Below are positions 53,078 to 61,751 of a stretch of 64,000 nt of DNA, piece by piece. The notes below the pieces were generated by a model. That model was not told the DNA's origin. It did no database searches and saw only the letters and a program-made list of their open reading frames with translations. The translations under genes and the position numbers were made by a program. Numbering within the stretch: position 1 is the stretch's first letter; each line of letters opens with the position of its first letter. This stretch comes from Bacillota bacterium (GTDB lineage: Bacteria; Bacillota; Clostridia; Christensenellales; SZUA-584). Location: positions 58,806 through 122,805 of the forward strand of contig JAEWTW010000035.1 of the NCBI GenBank assembly GCA_023397655.1, given 5' to 3'.

Positions 53078-53935
53078 TCAATTGACATCATAATTGTCAG
53101 TATTCCTGAAGGTGTCCTGAATAACAGCGCTGCTGCGTTCTGAGATGTTCATTTTATATTCGCTGGGTGTAATTGTCATGATATTTTTAAATATACGGTT
53201 AAAATGATGGATGCTCTTGAACCCGACCATAAAACAGATCTGGCTGAAGGTGTAGTCCGACATTTCGATCATCTCGCATGCCCGCTCTATCCGCACCCGC
53301 CGCAGATAGTCCATGATGGTGAGGGAAGTTTCATTCTTGAATGTACTGCAAAGGTAATTCTTGTTGTAGCCGAGCGTACCGGATACGTCCTCAAGGGTAG
53401 TATCGTTCGCATAATGGCTGTCAATAAAGCGTGCCACGTCCTGACAGACCTTGGACAATCCGTTCTCTTCTATTTCGGTGATGATTTGTGGTGAATTCAT
53501 CTTTTCGGAGCTTGTGAGCAGTTTCAGTATCAGTATATAGGTATACGCTTCCACGACATCCTTGTAGTACTCGTCTTGGTTCTTGATCTCGTTCGAAATC
53601 AGCTTGAAGAAATACCTGATCGAATCGGGCGTTTGCCCCGTTCCCAAAATGCCTCTCAGCTTTTCGGGCACCACCCCGCCACTCAGATAAAACTTGATGT
53701 CGATCATTCTCACAAGGCTGTTGTGATTTTTTTGCATGGAATGCTCCACGTTGGGTAAAACGAGAATATAATCGTTCTCGCTGACATCCACCGCCTTCCC
53801 CTCAATCGTGTACTCACAGCTTCCTGTCACAATATAAAACAGCTGATAACAATCGTGCTTGTGAGATTTTATCCCCCAGTTTTTCGGGTATTTTGTTTTG
53901 GCTGCCCAAAGAACCTTCAATTTTTCTTTTTTCAT
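53078..53935 (-). CDS. AraC-family transcriptional regulator
   Basis: 285 aa. N-terminal cupin sensor (HDCYQLFYIVTGSCEYTIEGK, YILVLPNVEHSMQKN) and C-terminal double HTH (TTLEDVSGTLGYNKNYLCSTFKNETSLTIMDYLRRVRIERA, SDYTFSQICFMVGFKSIHHFNRIFKNIMTITPSEYK). It probably activates the adjacent ABC operon and the 15-gene operon through the shared 19-bp box, responding to a sugar. RBS GGAGAG. Confidence 0.92.
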   Translation of the reverse strand: MKKEKLKVLWAAKTKYPKNWGIKSHKHDCYQLFYIVTGSCEYTIEGKAVDVSENDYILVLPNVEHSMQKNHNSLVRMIDIKFYLSGGVVPEKLRGILGTGQTPDSIRYFFKLISNEIKNQDEYYKDVVEAYTYILILKLLTSSEKMNSPQIITEIEENGLSKVCQDVARFIDSHYANDTTLEDVSGTLGYNKNYLCSTFKNETSLTIMDYLRRVRIERACEMIEMSDYTFSQICFMVGFKSIHHFNRIFKNIMTITPSEYKMNISERSSAVIQDTFRNTDNYDVN

Positions 53936-54306
53936 TTTCTCTCCAAAAATCTATTGATTATTCTTAGAAAGGTAATGCTAGGTCATAAATCGTGTCATCT
54001 ATTTTAAAAGTTAAATCAATCAACTGGTTTTATTTTATATAAGTCCTTTTTATCAAATAAATGAAGTAGTTTTAAAGGATAAGTGAAATTGTCAATCTTT
54101 TTTATCCGATTAAACATTGGAAACATTTCCTTAAACCTTTTTTAACAGGCTCATACCGATGTACCAACAACCTACTCATAATATTAATTTATACTACATT
54201 CATCTATCCGAAACGTCAAGCAAATGGGTATCTAATTTACGTAAGGGTAGAGATACAATATCCGGACTTTATTGCAGTTTATACAATTAGATGCCGTATA
54301 AAGTTA
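53936..54306. other. AT-rich intergenic region
   Basis: 371 bp upstream of the AraC-type gene. A TTGACA at about 54085-54090 (minus strand) has no well-spaced -10. I see no gene and no repeats. Confidence 0.4.
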
Positions 54307-54534
54307 TCAGATTATTTTATTTTCTAACAACGGTGAATCTTTAACAATATTTTTCATATGCACATTATGATTCACCCCGCAAAAGGAAGGGAGCACATGG
54401 AGAAAAATCTCCACATGCTCCTTGTATACCACTATCCGCTCCAGATACAGGTTAATTAGCTGTCGGATCTCTGGTAACTGACCGGAGTTGAAAAGTTCCC
54501 GTGCCTTGCCGTAGTGATATCGTATAGTTGTCTC
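54307..54534 (-). pseudogene. C-terminal remnant of a serine-type site-specific recombinase
   Basis: A 75-codon open stretch without a start codon of its own, ending in TGA at 54307-54309. It reads KARELFNSGQLPEIRQL then INLYLERIVVYKEHVEIFL and HVLPSFCGVNHN. The LYLERIVVYKEHVEI pattern resembles the last segment of large serine recombinases and resolvase-type proteins of Bacillota. An in-frame stop lies directly upstream at the end of the hexokinase gene, so the rest is deleted. Too short for reliable family assignment without a search. Confidence 0.5.
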
Positions 54535-54543
54535 ACCTATTTT

Positions 54544-55851
54544 TTATTTATCTTGTACAAATGCAATTATTCCAGCACCTTTGAGAACTGCATTATCAAT
54601 ATTTAATAACTCTGTATAGATGCCCATTCTATCTTGCAGCCAATTACTTAACAAATATAGAGTATACTCCTTAAGCCCAGCAAGATTGTAAAAGGTGGTA
54701 CCTTCTACCACAACACGCAATGGAGAATGAGAATTGCGCCCCCCTCCATCCAAAACAGCCGCACCTGCAATTTGAAGTGCAACGAGCTTCCCAGCTCGTT
54801 GGATTAGCAAGCTGTATATTGCGATCATGATTTCACGATCACTTTGTAGTACTGGCGCCGCTTGGCACCCGTATCTCGCCAGATGACTCACTTCAGCCGT
54901 ACTCCACTCATTCTGCCGATAAAAGTACTGTTTAAATAGAGTTGAGAATAACCCTTTTTCAACCGCAAACTTCAAAGCATAATAGTACAAGCCACCGAAA
55001 TATCGACCTCCGATCATTTTTTCAAGTGTAACCGTCTTATCATTACTTTGCTGAGCGAACACAATATCCACTTCACTTGCAGGGATAAGGCTGTAATTAC
55101 CTGATTCCACATTAATAAACATTTGAGTAGTATTGTTTTCTTCTTCATTATCTAGTTTTGTTATATTGGCCCGCTTCTCGCAATAACACGAGTTTGTACC
55201 TGTACCCAGGATAAGACCAATACAACGGCTGACGTTATGTTCACTTCGAGGGCTTAATATTCCTGAAACAGCCGCCGCGACAGGATCATTGGTAACTGCC
55301 ACTTGAATGCCATGATGCCCCATTCTTAACAATGCTTCTTTAAGGCCCGCGCCCAGAAGCGACCCCTCAATGCCTTTTATCCGTACTTCCTTTGCCAAAG
55401 CAACAACTTCTCCGTCAAGATTTGGGCGGATCCGTGTTTCATGAGCAAACGAAATCCCAATGCTATCGGCTGAGGTTAGGTAAGGTTCGATAAGTTTTGC
55501 GAGTACTTCAAAAAATTTATCTTTGCTTATCGCTTCCGTCACACCGGGCATACTGTATTTTCGCAAATTATCGATCGTAACAGTGCCATTTTCATTCCAC
55601 ACAATGCTCGCAATGCGAAGGTTTGTCCCTCCTATATCTATAGCGATGACATTGCGATTTGGTTTTGACGATAAGCTAAAATCCACGTACATAGGCAACA
55701 TTGCAAGTATACTTTTGCTCGTCGCCAGTCCCCGTTTCATTTCCTTTACATATTCCATGAGACAACTATCCAAGTCAATCGCTTCGGGATGCATACCCGT
55801 TACCTTCATGAAATGTTCCGCTCGGTCATGCTGCTTAGTATCTTTTTTCAT
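54544..55851 (-). CDS. Eukaryotic-type hexokinase family protein
   Basis: 435 aa, one hexokinase unit. Phosphate-1 motif NVIAIDIGGTNLRIASI, a sugar-site region SIGISFAHETRIRP, AVTNDPVAAAVSGI (catalytic Asp), LILGTGTNSCYCE (phosphate-2), EVDIVFAQQ and MIGGRYFGGLYYYAL typical of the Hexokinase_1/2 families, and the late VVVEGTTFYN. It differs from the ROK and GlkA sugar kinases common in bacteria. It phosphorylates a hexose imported by the upstream transporter. It is last in the operon, with a weak ribosome binding site. Confidence 0.88.
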   Translation of the reverse strand: MKKDTKQHDRAEHFMKVTGMHPEAIDLDSCLMEYVKEMKRGLATSKSILAMLPMYVDFSLSSKPNRNVIAIDIGGTNLRIASIVWNENGTVTIDNLRKYSMPGVTEAISKDKFFEVLAKLIEPYLTSADSIGISFAHETRIRPNLDGEVVALAKEVRIKGIEGSLLGAGLKEALLRMGHHGIQVAVTNDPVAAAVSGILSPRSEHNVSRCIGLILGTGTNSCYCEKRANITKLDNEEENNTTQMFINVESGNYSLIPASEVDIVFAQQSNDKTVTLEKMIGGRYFGGLYYYALKFAVEKGLFSTLFKQYFYRQNEWSTAEVSHLARYGCQAAPVLQSDREIMIAIYSLLIQRAGKLVALQIAGAAVLDGGGRNSHSPLRVVVEGTTFYNLAGLKEYTLYLLSNWLQDRMGIYTELLNIDNAVLKGAGIIAFVQDK

Positions 55852-55855
55852 AGTT

Positions 55856-56896
55856 TTATTTAGTGATTGTAACTTTACGCAAATTCCGCGGACAATCTGG
55901 ATTCAATCCTTTCGCTAACGACAGCCCACATGCATATAATTGCGCCGCAACAGCGAAGTAAATTGGTGACAGAACCTGATGAGATGGTCGTGGCACCTCA
56001 ATTACGTTATCGGCCATGCTCTTTATCGTAACGTTGTCAGTAAATACTGTTACTCTTGCCCTTATATCTCTTAGTCTTTCCAGCAATCCGATGTATTCAT
56101 TTTCAAATAACCCTTTCCTGCAAAACAGAAAACAATGTGTGTCCGACTCGATAAGGGAAATCGGCCCGTGCATAAAGTCGGCCAGTGAGAATGCGTGGGA
56201 TTTCACGTAAGCACACTCCTGCATTTTCAGCGCACTTTCCAGTGCGATACAGTAATCATACCCGCGCGAGAGTGTGAAACAAGCTTCCATGTGCTTATGC
56301 TGATACGCGAGTTTGAATAATTCATCTTTCAAGCCTATGCAAATTTTCAAATCCTCGGCAAGGCGACTCGTTCCCAGGCCAAAATCGGCATCTGGTGACA
56401 GCAACGCCATCAGCCCGGCTAGCAGCAGCAGCTCTGCCGTGAATGTTTTCGTTGCTGCCACGCTGATTTCCGCCCCCACGCCGCAATCAAGGTGATATTT
56501 CGCCTCACAAGCCAGCGCGGAAGCCGGATTATTTGTGATCGCTAAAGTTAGAGCGCCGTTCCTTTTGCCGTCGGTGATAACGCTTAGGACATCCGCCGCT
56601 TCACCGGATTGTGATATGCCAATGATCATCGCATCGGCCGCCTTATACGGTCTGCTGTAAACCGTCGACACAGAAGGTGCCGCTAACACGACGGGTATAC
56701 CAGTGGCTGCCTCAATGGCGTATTTACCAAATATAGCAGCATTGTCCGAAGTGCCACGAGCAGCGATAATAACAAATGGTATTTTTTTGTTTTTTAGATC
56801 CTGGGCTATTCTACCATATACTTCAGCATTATTTTTTAATATACTAGGCAGAATCTGCGCCTGCTCGAGTATTTCTTTCTCCATAAGTGTAATCAA
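55856..56896 (-). CDS. SIS-domain sugar isomerase/deaminase (GlmS C-terminal-like)
   Basis: 346 aa, two SIS domains. FVIIAARGTSDNAAIFGKY, IGISQSGEAADVL, AEISVAATKTFTAEL, YDYCIALESALKMQEC, HAFSLADFMHGPISLIE follow the isomerase half of GlmS and of FrlB/AgaS-like proteins. No glutaminase domain is present. It may deaminate or isomerise an amino-sugar phosphate, or act as a deglycase; the neighbouring hexokinase would supply the phosphate ester. The start is taken as TTG because AAAGGCGAG lies 6 nt before it; the ATG at 56884 lacks one. Confidence 0.85.
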   Translation of the reverse strand: MITLMEKEILEQAQILPSILKNNAEVYGRIAQDLKNKKIPFVIIAARGTSDNAAIFGKYAIEAATGIPVVLAAPSVSTVYSRPYKAADAMIIGISQSGEAADVLSVITDGKRNGALTLAITNNPASALACEAKYHLDCGVGAEISVAATKTFTAELLLLAGLMALLSPDADFGLGTSRLAEDLKICIGLKDELFKLAYQHKHMEACFTLSRGYDYCIALESALKMQECAYVKSHAFSLADFMHGPISLIESDTHCFLFCRKGLFENEYIGLLERLRDIRARVTVFTDNVTIKSMADNVIEVPRPSHQVLSPIYFAVAAQLYACGLSLAKGLNPDCPRNLRKVTITK

Positions 56897-56945
56897 ATTT
56901 AACTCGCCTTTCTTGCTGGATGTCTAAAGGTAACGACTGGCGTAA

Positions 56946-57959
56946 TTATGTCCAGTCGTTACCATTGGGATATATCAGTGCTTTAACATCCCGGCCCGAG
57001 CGCAAGTTTTCAAAGGCTGTTTCCCATTCCTCAATACTATAGCGACTGGTGATCATGGATTGATAGTCGATGCAGCCCCTGTACAGAAAATCGATCGCCT
57101 TCTCCCACGTTTCCGGGCCATTCCAGCTCCAGCCTCCCGAGAGATCGAGCTGCCCCATCGACACCTTGTCAAAGTTCAGAGTGATAGGCTTACCCCACAT
57201 CGCGATCAGTGCGACGCGACCCCGACCGCCGCGACCTTCCTTTGCTGGCTTGGCTACGTCAATCGCCAGCTGCGTACCTTCCTGCGTGCCCGCGCAGTCG
57301 GCCACAAAATCCGCGCCGCCGTTCGATAGCCGCAGAATCTCCTCCGCCGGGTCGTCTTCTGAAATAAAAATGTAATCCGCACCCACCTTTTTACCAATCT
57401 CCAGCCGCTTTGTATCGCTACGACGGCCCACCAGAGCCACCGCACGCGCTCCTCTGATTTTGGCGAACTGAACTGCCAGTATGCCCATGGGTCCTGGCCC
57501 AATCACCACCACGAAGTCGCCGGCATTTATGGTGTTGCGCTCCTGCAGGCAATGCAGCATGCCGCCCACAACCGGCTCCACCAGCGCCGCAGCGTCCAGT
57601 GGCATATCCGGCGGGCAAACATGCACCACGCATTCGGGTATGCGCATGTAATTGGCGTATGAGCCGTCCAGATTGACTCCCAGCCAGCCGCCCGGTGCTT
57701 CAATATCCGATACAATCTTATCGCCCACCTTAATGGATGTGACGTTTTTGCCCACCTCCACCACCACGCCCGAATACTCGTGACCGATAGTCACAGGCGC
57801 GGTGTAGAAATGCGTATCCGCCTGAATGTTGATGTCGCTGCCGCACACGCCGGCTGCCCACACCTTCATCAACACATCATCATCGCCGATCTTTGGAACA
57901 GGTACCTCCACCAGTTTGACATGCCCCACGCCCTTTTCCAGTTTTCTGACTGCTTTCAT
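56946..57959 (-). CDS. Medium-chain dehydrogenase lacking the structural zinc lobe
   Basis: 337 aa. Catalytic zinc motifs AGVCGSDINIQ and IGHEYSGVVVEVG are present and the Rossmann motif is VVIGPGPMGILAVQF. The usual four-cysteine lobe is replaced by a short loop (SDIEAPGGWLGVNLDGSYANYM), so it binds only catalytic zinc. It is likely a sugar or polyol dehydrogenase. Encoded between the SIS isomerase and the lipoyl protein. RBS AAGGAGG. Confidence 0.88.
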   Translation of the reverse strand: MKAVRKLEKGVGHVKLVEVPVPKIGDDDVLMKVWAAGVCGSDINIQADTHFYTAPVTIGHEYSGVVVEVGKNVTSIKVGDKIVSDIEAPGGWLGVNLDGSYANYMRIPECVVHVCPPDMPLDAAALVEPVVGGMLHCLQERNTINAGDFVVVIGPGPMGILAVQFAKIRGARAVALVGRRSDTKRLEIGKKVGADYIFISEDDPAEEILRLSNGGADFVADCAGTQEGTQLAIDVAKPAKEGRGGRGRVALIAMWGKPITLNFDKVSMGQLDLSGGWSWNGPETWEKAIDFLYRGCIDYQSMITSRYSIEEWETAFENLRSGRDVKALIYPNGNDWT

Positions 57960-57982
57960 AATATGACCTCCTTGTGCCCGAC

Positions 57983-58237
57983 TCAGCCGACAGTCTCGCC
58001 CGCCTGCCCCACAATGGCCAACGGTTCCAGTATGTCCCTCTCCTCGCCTTCAGCGGCTAGTATTTTCAGTAGATACCCATCGATAGGCGCTTCCACTTCA
58101 TTAGTAATCTTGTCCGTTTCAATTTCAACAATGGGTTCTCCCTTGGATACGGAATCCCCTTCTTTTTTCATCCATCTAACGACCGTCCCCGAAACCATGC
58201 TGGATCCCAGTTTCGGCATTGTGATCTTTTCAGCCAT
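57983..58237 (-). CDS. Stand-alone lipoyl-domain protein (AcoC N-terminal-like)
   Basis: 84 aa, a single biotinyl/lipoyl barrel. Start EKITMPKLGSSMVSGTVV, lipoylation lysine in IETDKITNEVEAP, second half GYLLKILAAEGEERDILEPLAIVG. It is clearly the lipoyl domain of an acetoin/2-oxo-acid dehydrogenase E2, yet the reading frame stops after the domain and the next gene starts 23 bp later, so no subunit-binding or acyltransferase domain follows. It lies 14 bp after the E1-beta gene. It may work with the E2/E3 encoded at 36707-39270 or use a different acceptor. RBS GGGAGG. Confidence 0.92.
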   Translation of the reverse strand: MAEKITMPKLGSSMVSGTVVRWMKKEGDSVSKGEPIVEIETDKITNEVEAPIDGYLLKILAAEGEERDILEPLAIVGQAGETVG

Positions 58238-58251
58238 TTTATATCCTCCCT

Positions 58252-59229
58252 TTACTTCATCATTTTCTGCACCGTCTCAACGATCTGCTCCACGCTGGGC
58301 AGCACATATTCGGACAGTGCCAGACCGAACGGTATTGGCGAATCCTTGGAACCAATGCGCTCAACGGGGCATTTCAGATAGTGGAAGCCGCGCTGCGCTA
58401 CCAATGCTGCCACCTCCGATGCTACGCTGCACGTGAGCCACGTCTCCTGCAGCGCCAGCAGACGGCCCGTCTTCTTAACCGACGCCAGTATCGTATCAGC
58501 GTCCATTGGCTTAATCGTTTGCAGATCCACAATCTCTACGCTGATGCCGCTTTCCTCCATTTTTTTAGCCGCCTTCTGCGCAAACTCTACCATATACGAA
58601 TAAGTCACAATGGTTGCGTCAGTTCCCACTCTGACCACCGCAGCCTGCCCGAGCGGCAGCGTAAAGTCGGGGTCCTCAGGCACCTCTCCCTTTTTAGCGT
58701 ATAGCCGTTTATGCTCAAGGAATATCACCGGATTGTTATCTCGTATCGCGGACTTGAGCAGCCCTTTCGCCGCCCTCGGATTGGAGGGCAGCACCACCTT
58801 GAGCCCAGGTATCAGTGCAAACCACGACTCAAACATATGGGAGTGGTGCTGTGCTTCACATGTATAGGCACCGCAGGGCGCGCGTAGCACCATCGGTACC
58901 GTCAGCTTGCCGCCAAACTGATGCCGCATGTTAGCCGCCTGATTGACCAGTTGGTCGCTGGCGATGGTGATCCAGTCGTTGAACTCTAGCTCCACAATGG
59001 GCCGAAGGCCTGTGATAGCCGCGCCCACTCCCATACCGGTATAACCCGCTTCGGATATGGGCATATCGATTACGCGCTCCGGCCCAAACTCGTCGTACAG
59101 GCCAAGGCTGGCTCCAAACGCGCCGCCGTAGGCGCCCACATCCAGACCCCATAGATATACAGTTTTATCACGACGCATCTCTTCAGCCATCGCAAGAGAA
59201 ATGCTCTTGGACATTGACATAACACTCAT
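58252..59229 (-). CDS. Thiamin-diphosphate dehydrogenase E1-beta, second system
   Basis: 325 aa. PISEAGYTGMGVGAAITGLRP, APCGAYTCEAQHHSHMFESW, ATIVTYSYMVEFAQKAAKKM, VDLQTIKPMDADTIL. It has the same architecture as the subunit at 39338 but is clearly diverged, so not a recent copy. RBS GGAGGGG. The alpha gene ends 22 bp upstream and the lipoyl protein follows. Confidence 0.92.
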   Translation of the reverse strand: MSVMSMSKSISLAMAEEMRRDKTVYLWGLDVGAYGGAFGASLGLYDEFGPERVIDMPISEAGYTGMGVGAAITGLRPIVELEFNDWITIASDQLVNQAANMRHQFGGKLTVPMVLRAPCGAYTCEAQHHSHMFESWFALIPGLKVVLPSNPRAAKGLLKSAIRDNNPVIFLEHKRLYAKKGEVPEDPDFTLPLGQAAVVRVGTDATIVTYSYMVEFAQKAAKKMEESGISVEIVDLQTIKPMDADTILASVKKTGRLLALQETWLTCSVASEVAALVAQRGFHYLKCPVERIGSKDSPIPFGLALSEYVLPSVEQIVETVQKMMK

Positions 59230-59251
59230 TTCATCACCCCTCCGTATTCCA

Positions 59252-60211
59252 TTACGCGTATATATCCGTTAACGCTGTCTCCAGCGCTGGGAATGGGCTC
59301 TCCTTGGCATACTGCAGCGCGTCTGCAATCTGCTTATCAACCCGTTGTTCGATCTCCTCCAGCTCCGCTTCGCTAATATCGGACAATCCAGTTAGTTGCT
59401 GGCGATAGTTCTTGATCGGACATCTCTCTTTCCAGCCCTCAATCTCTTCGTTCGTGCGGTATGCCACCACCTGCGGCTCCCCTTCAAAGTGCCCTCTCCA
59501 GCGATACGTCAGACATTCGACGATGGTCGGTCCCTCACCGCCCCGCGCGCGTTCCACCGCCTGTTTTACGGTGTTATAGACCTCCTCGACGTTGTTGCCA
59601 TCAATCGTCACGCCGGGTATGCCGTATGCCACGGCCCGTTCGGACAGCAAATCGATATTGCGCACGGTGGATTGCCGGCAGCTGACACCAAACAGGTTGT
59701 TTTCGATGATATAGACGATGGGCAGTTTAAACGCAGAGCCTAGGTTCACCGCCTCATGGAACGTGCCCTGATTGGTAGCAGCATCGCCAAAGAAGCATAG
59801 TGTCACGCGCCCGTTTTTCAGCTTCTTGGCAGCCATCGCCGCACCCGTCGCAATGGGGATGCCCGCACCCACGATTCCGTTAGCGCCCAGCATCCCCAGC
59901 TCCGGGGCCGCAATATGCAGCGAGCCACCCTTGCCCTTGCAATATCCTGTCTCTTTTCCGTACAGTTCCGCCATGCACCCGTTCGGCAGTGCGCCCTTGG
60001 CCAGCGCATGTCCGTGACCGCGGTGGGTGCTGGTGATATAGTCGTCCGAGTTAATGGCTGCACACGCACCCGTTGCGATGGCCTCCTCGCCTATATACAG
60101 GTGGACCGCGCCCGGTATCTCCCCCTTGTATACGACGTCGCGCGCCGTTTCCTCGAACCTTCTGATCTGATACATCTTTTCGTACAACTTCAATTGCAGA
60201 TTCTTATCCAT
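59252..60211 (-). CDS. Thiamin-diphosphate dehydrogenase E1-alpha, second system
   Basis: 319 aa. STHRGHGHALAKG, GKGGSLHIAAPELGMLGANG, ThDP motif GDAATNQGTFHEAVNLGS ending in IIENN. The second residue pair of the motif is DA instead of DG, tolerated in the family. Acetoin-dehydrogenase-like by appearance. RBS AAGGAGG. It lies 18 bp after the ABC ATPase gene, so sugar import and this dehydrogenase share an operon. Confidence 0.92.
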   Translation of the reverse strand: MDKNLQLKLYEKMYQIRRFEETARDVVYKGEIPGAVHLYIGEEAIATGACAAINSDDYITSTHRGHGHALAKGALPNGCMAELYGKETGYCKGKGGSLHIAAPELGMLGANGIVGAGIPIATGAAMAAKKLKNGRVTLCFFGDAATNQGTFHEAVNLGSAFKLPIVYIIENNLFGVSCRQSTVRNIDLLSERAVAYGIPGVTIDGNNVEEVYNTVKQAVERARGGEGPTIVECLTYRWRGHFEGEPQVVAYRTNEEIEGWKERCPIKNYRQQLTGLSDISEAELEEIEQRVDKQIADALQYAKESPFPALETALTDIYA

Positions 60212-60229
60212 ATTCAGTGACCTCCTTCA

Positions 60230-61738
60230 TTACATAGTGGCGTAGTGCATGACCTGCTCCTGTGTCGCGTCCCGGCCGTCCAGCTCGCCCGTCAGCCGTC
60301 CGTCATGCATTACGATAATTCTGTGGGATATGCCAAGCACCTCCGGCAGTTCGGATGATACGACGATGATCCCCTTGCCCTGCGCCGCCAAATCCACCAG
60401 TATCCTGTATATCTCCTGTTTTGCCCCCACGTCGATGCCACGCGTGGGTTCGTCGCAAAGTATGATATCCGGGTCCATATACAGCCATTTGGATAGCACG
60501 CACTTTTGCTGGTTTCCACCGGAAAGGTCCCGTATCAGCTGCTTGTTGGACGGCGTCACGATGCGCAGCTGCTTGATGAAGCTATCCGCCACGCAGCTCT
60601 CCTCCTTAGCGCTCAAGAATGAGCGCCTCAGTATCTTTCTGGCACCGGTCAGCGTTATGTTCTTGGCGACGGTAAATTCCGGTATGATACCCTGCAACTT
60701 GCGCTCCTCGGGAATGAGCCCCATGCGTTGTTTGATTGCCTTGTTGATGCAGTCGATATCGCATGCCTTCTCCCGGATAAGCACCTCGCCTGACGTCTTT
60801 TTATCTACGCCGAACAGCGCGCGCAGCAATTCCGTTCGCCCTGACCCAACCAGACCGGCGATGCCCAGTATCTCTCCCTCGTAAAGATCGAAGCTAATGT
60901 CGTGCAACACACCCTTTCGGGACAGGTTTCTAACTTCAAGAAGTTTTCGCTTTTTCTCTATCCGTTTCTCCGGGTAGATATTCATAATCTCCCGGCCCAC
61001 CATATACTTGATGAGCAGGTTCTTATTGAACTTCTCCACCTTATCCGTAATAATTGTTTTACCATCGCGCAGCACCGTCACGGTATCGGCGATTTTGAAA
61101 ATCTCCTCAAGGCGGTGTGAAATGTAGATGATCGAAATCTGTTCCTTCTTGAGCTTCATGATGATATCAAAAAGTATATCCAGCTCCGTATCCGTCAATG
61201 TAGCCGACGGCTCATCCATGATAATGATCTTTGCGTCACGCTTTAAGGCCTTGCATATCTCGACAATTTGTTTTTGCGCTACGCTCAAATCCTCCACCTT
61301 GGTGTTGACGTCAATCTTTATGCCTAGCGAATCGACCAGTTCCTTGGCCTCTTTTTTCATTTTTGCCCAGTTGACCGACTTGCCGATTGCGGACTTCTTC
61401 AGTATCGGGTGCCCGAGGAATATGTTTTCTGCAACCGAGAGGCTTTCCACCATTTTAAGCTCCTGATGCACGGTACTGATGCCATGCTCTATGGCATCCT
61501 GGGGCCGCGCGGCGCGGAACGCCTTTCCCTCCAGCTCTAAATGGCCGTTGTCAGGAAGGTAGACGCCGGATATGATCTTAATCAGCGTAGATTTGCCTGC
61601 GCCGTTTTCACCGACCAGCGCGTGCACCTCGCCCCGTGCCAGTCCGAAAGATACATCGTCCAGCGCGAGTACGCCGGGGAACTGCTTGCTGATGTTTTTC
61701 AGCGAGAGGATCATCTCTTTACCCTCATGGTTTTCCAT
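60230..61738 (-). CDS. Ribose-type ABC transporter ATP-binding protein
   Basis: 502 aa double NBD. First: [61 protein letters not shown]. Second: [44 protein letters not shown]. The start was placed at the ATG with GGGAGGGG; the longer frame runs into the permease gene. It is 13 bp downstream of the permease. Confidence 0.92.
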   Translation of the reverse strand: MENHEGKEMILSLKNISKQFPGVLALDDVSFGLARGEVHALVGENGAGKSTLIKIISGVYLPDNGHLELEGKAFRAARPQDAIEHGISTVHQELKMVESLSVAENIFLGHPILKKSAIGKSVNWAKMKKEAKELVDSLGIKIDVNTKVEDLSVAQKQIVEICKALKRDAKIIIMDEPSATLTDTELDILFDIIMKLKKEQISIIYISHRLEEIFKIADTVTVLRDGKTIITDKVEKFNKNLLIKYMVGREIMNIYPEKRIEKKRKLLEVRNLSRKGVLHDISFDLYEGEILGIAGLVGSGRTELLRALFGVDKKTSGEVLIREKACDIDCINKAIKQRMGLIPEERKLQGIIPEFTVAKNITLTGARKILRRSFLSAKEESCVADSFIKQLRIVTPSNKQLIRDLSGGNQQKCVLSKWLYMDPDIILCDEPTRGIDVGAKQEIYRILVDLAAQGKGIIVVSSELPEVLGISHRIIVMHDGRLTGELDGRDATQEQVMHYATM

Positions 61739-61751
61739 GCCGTCCCCTCCC

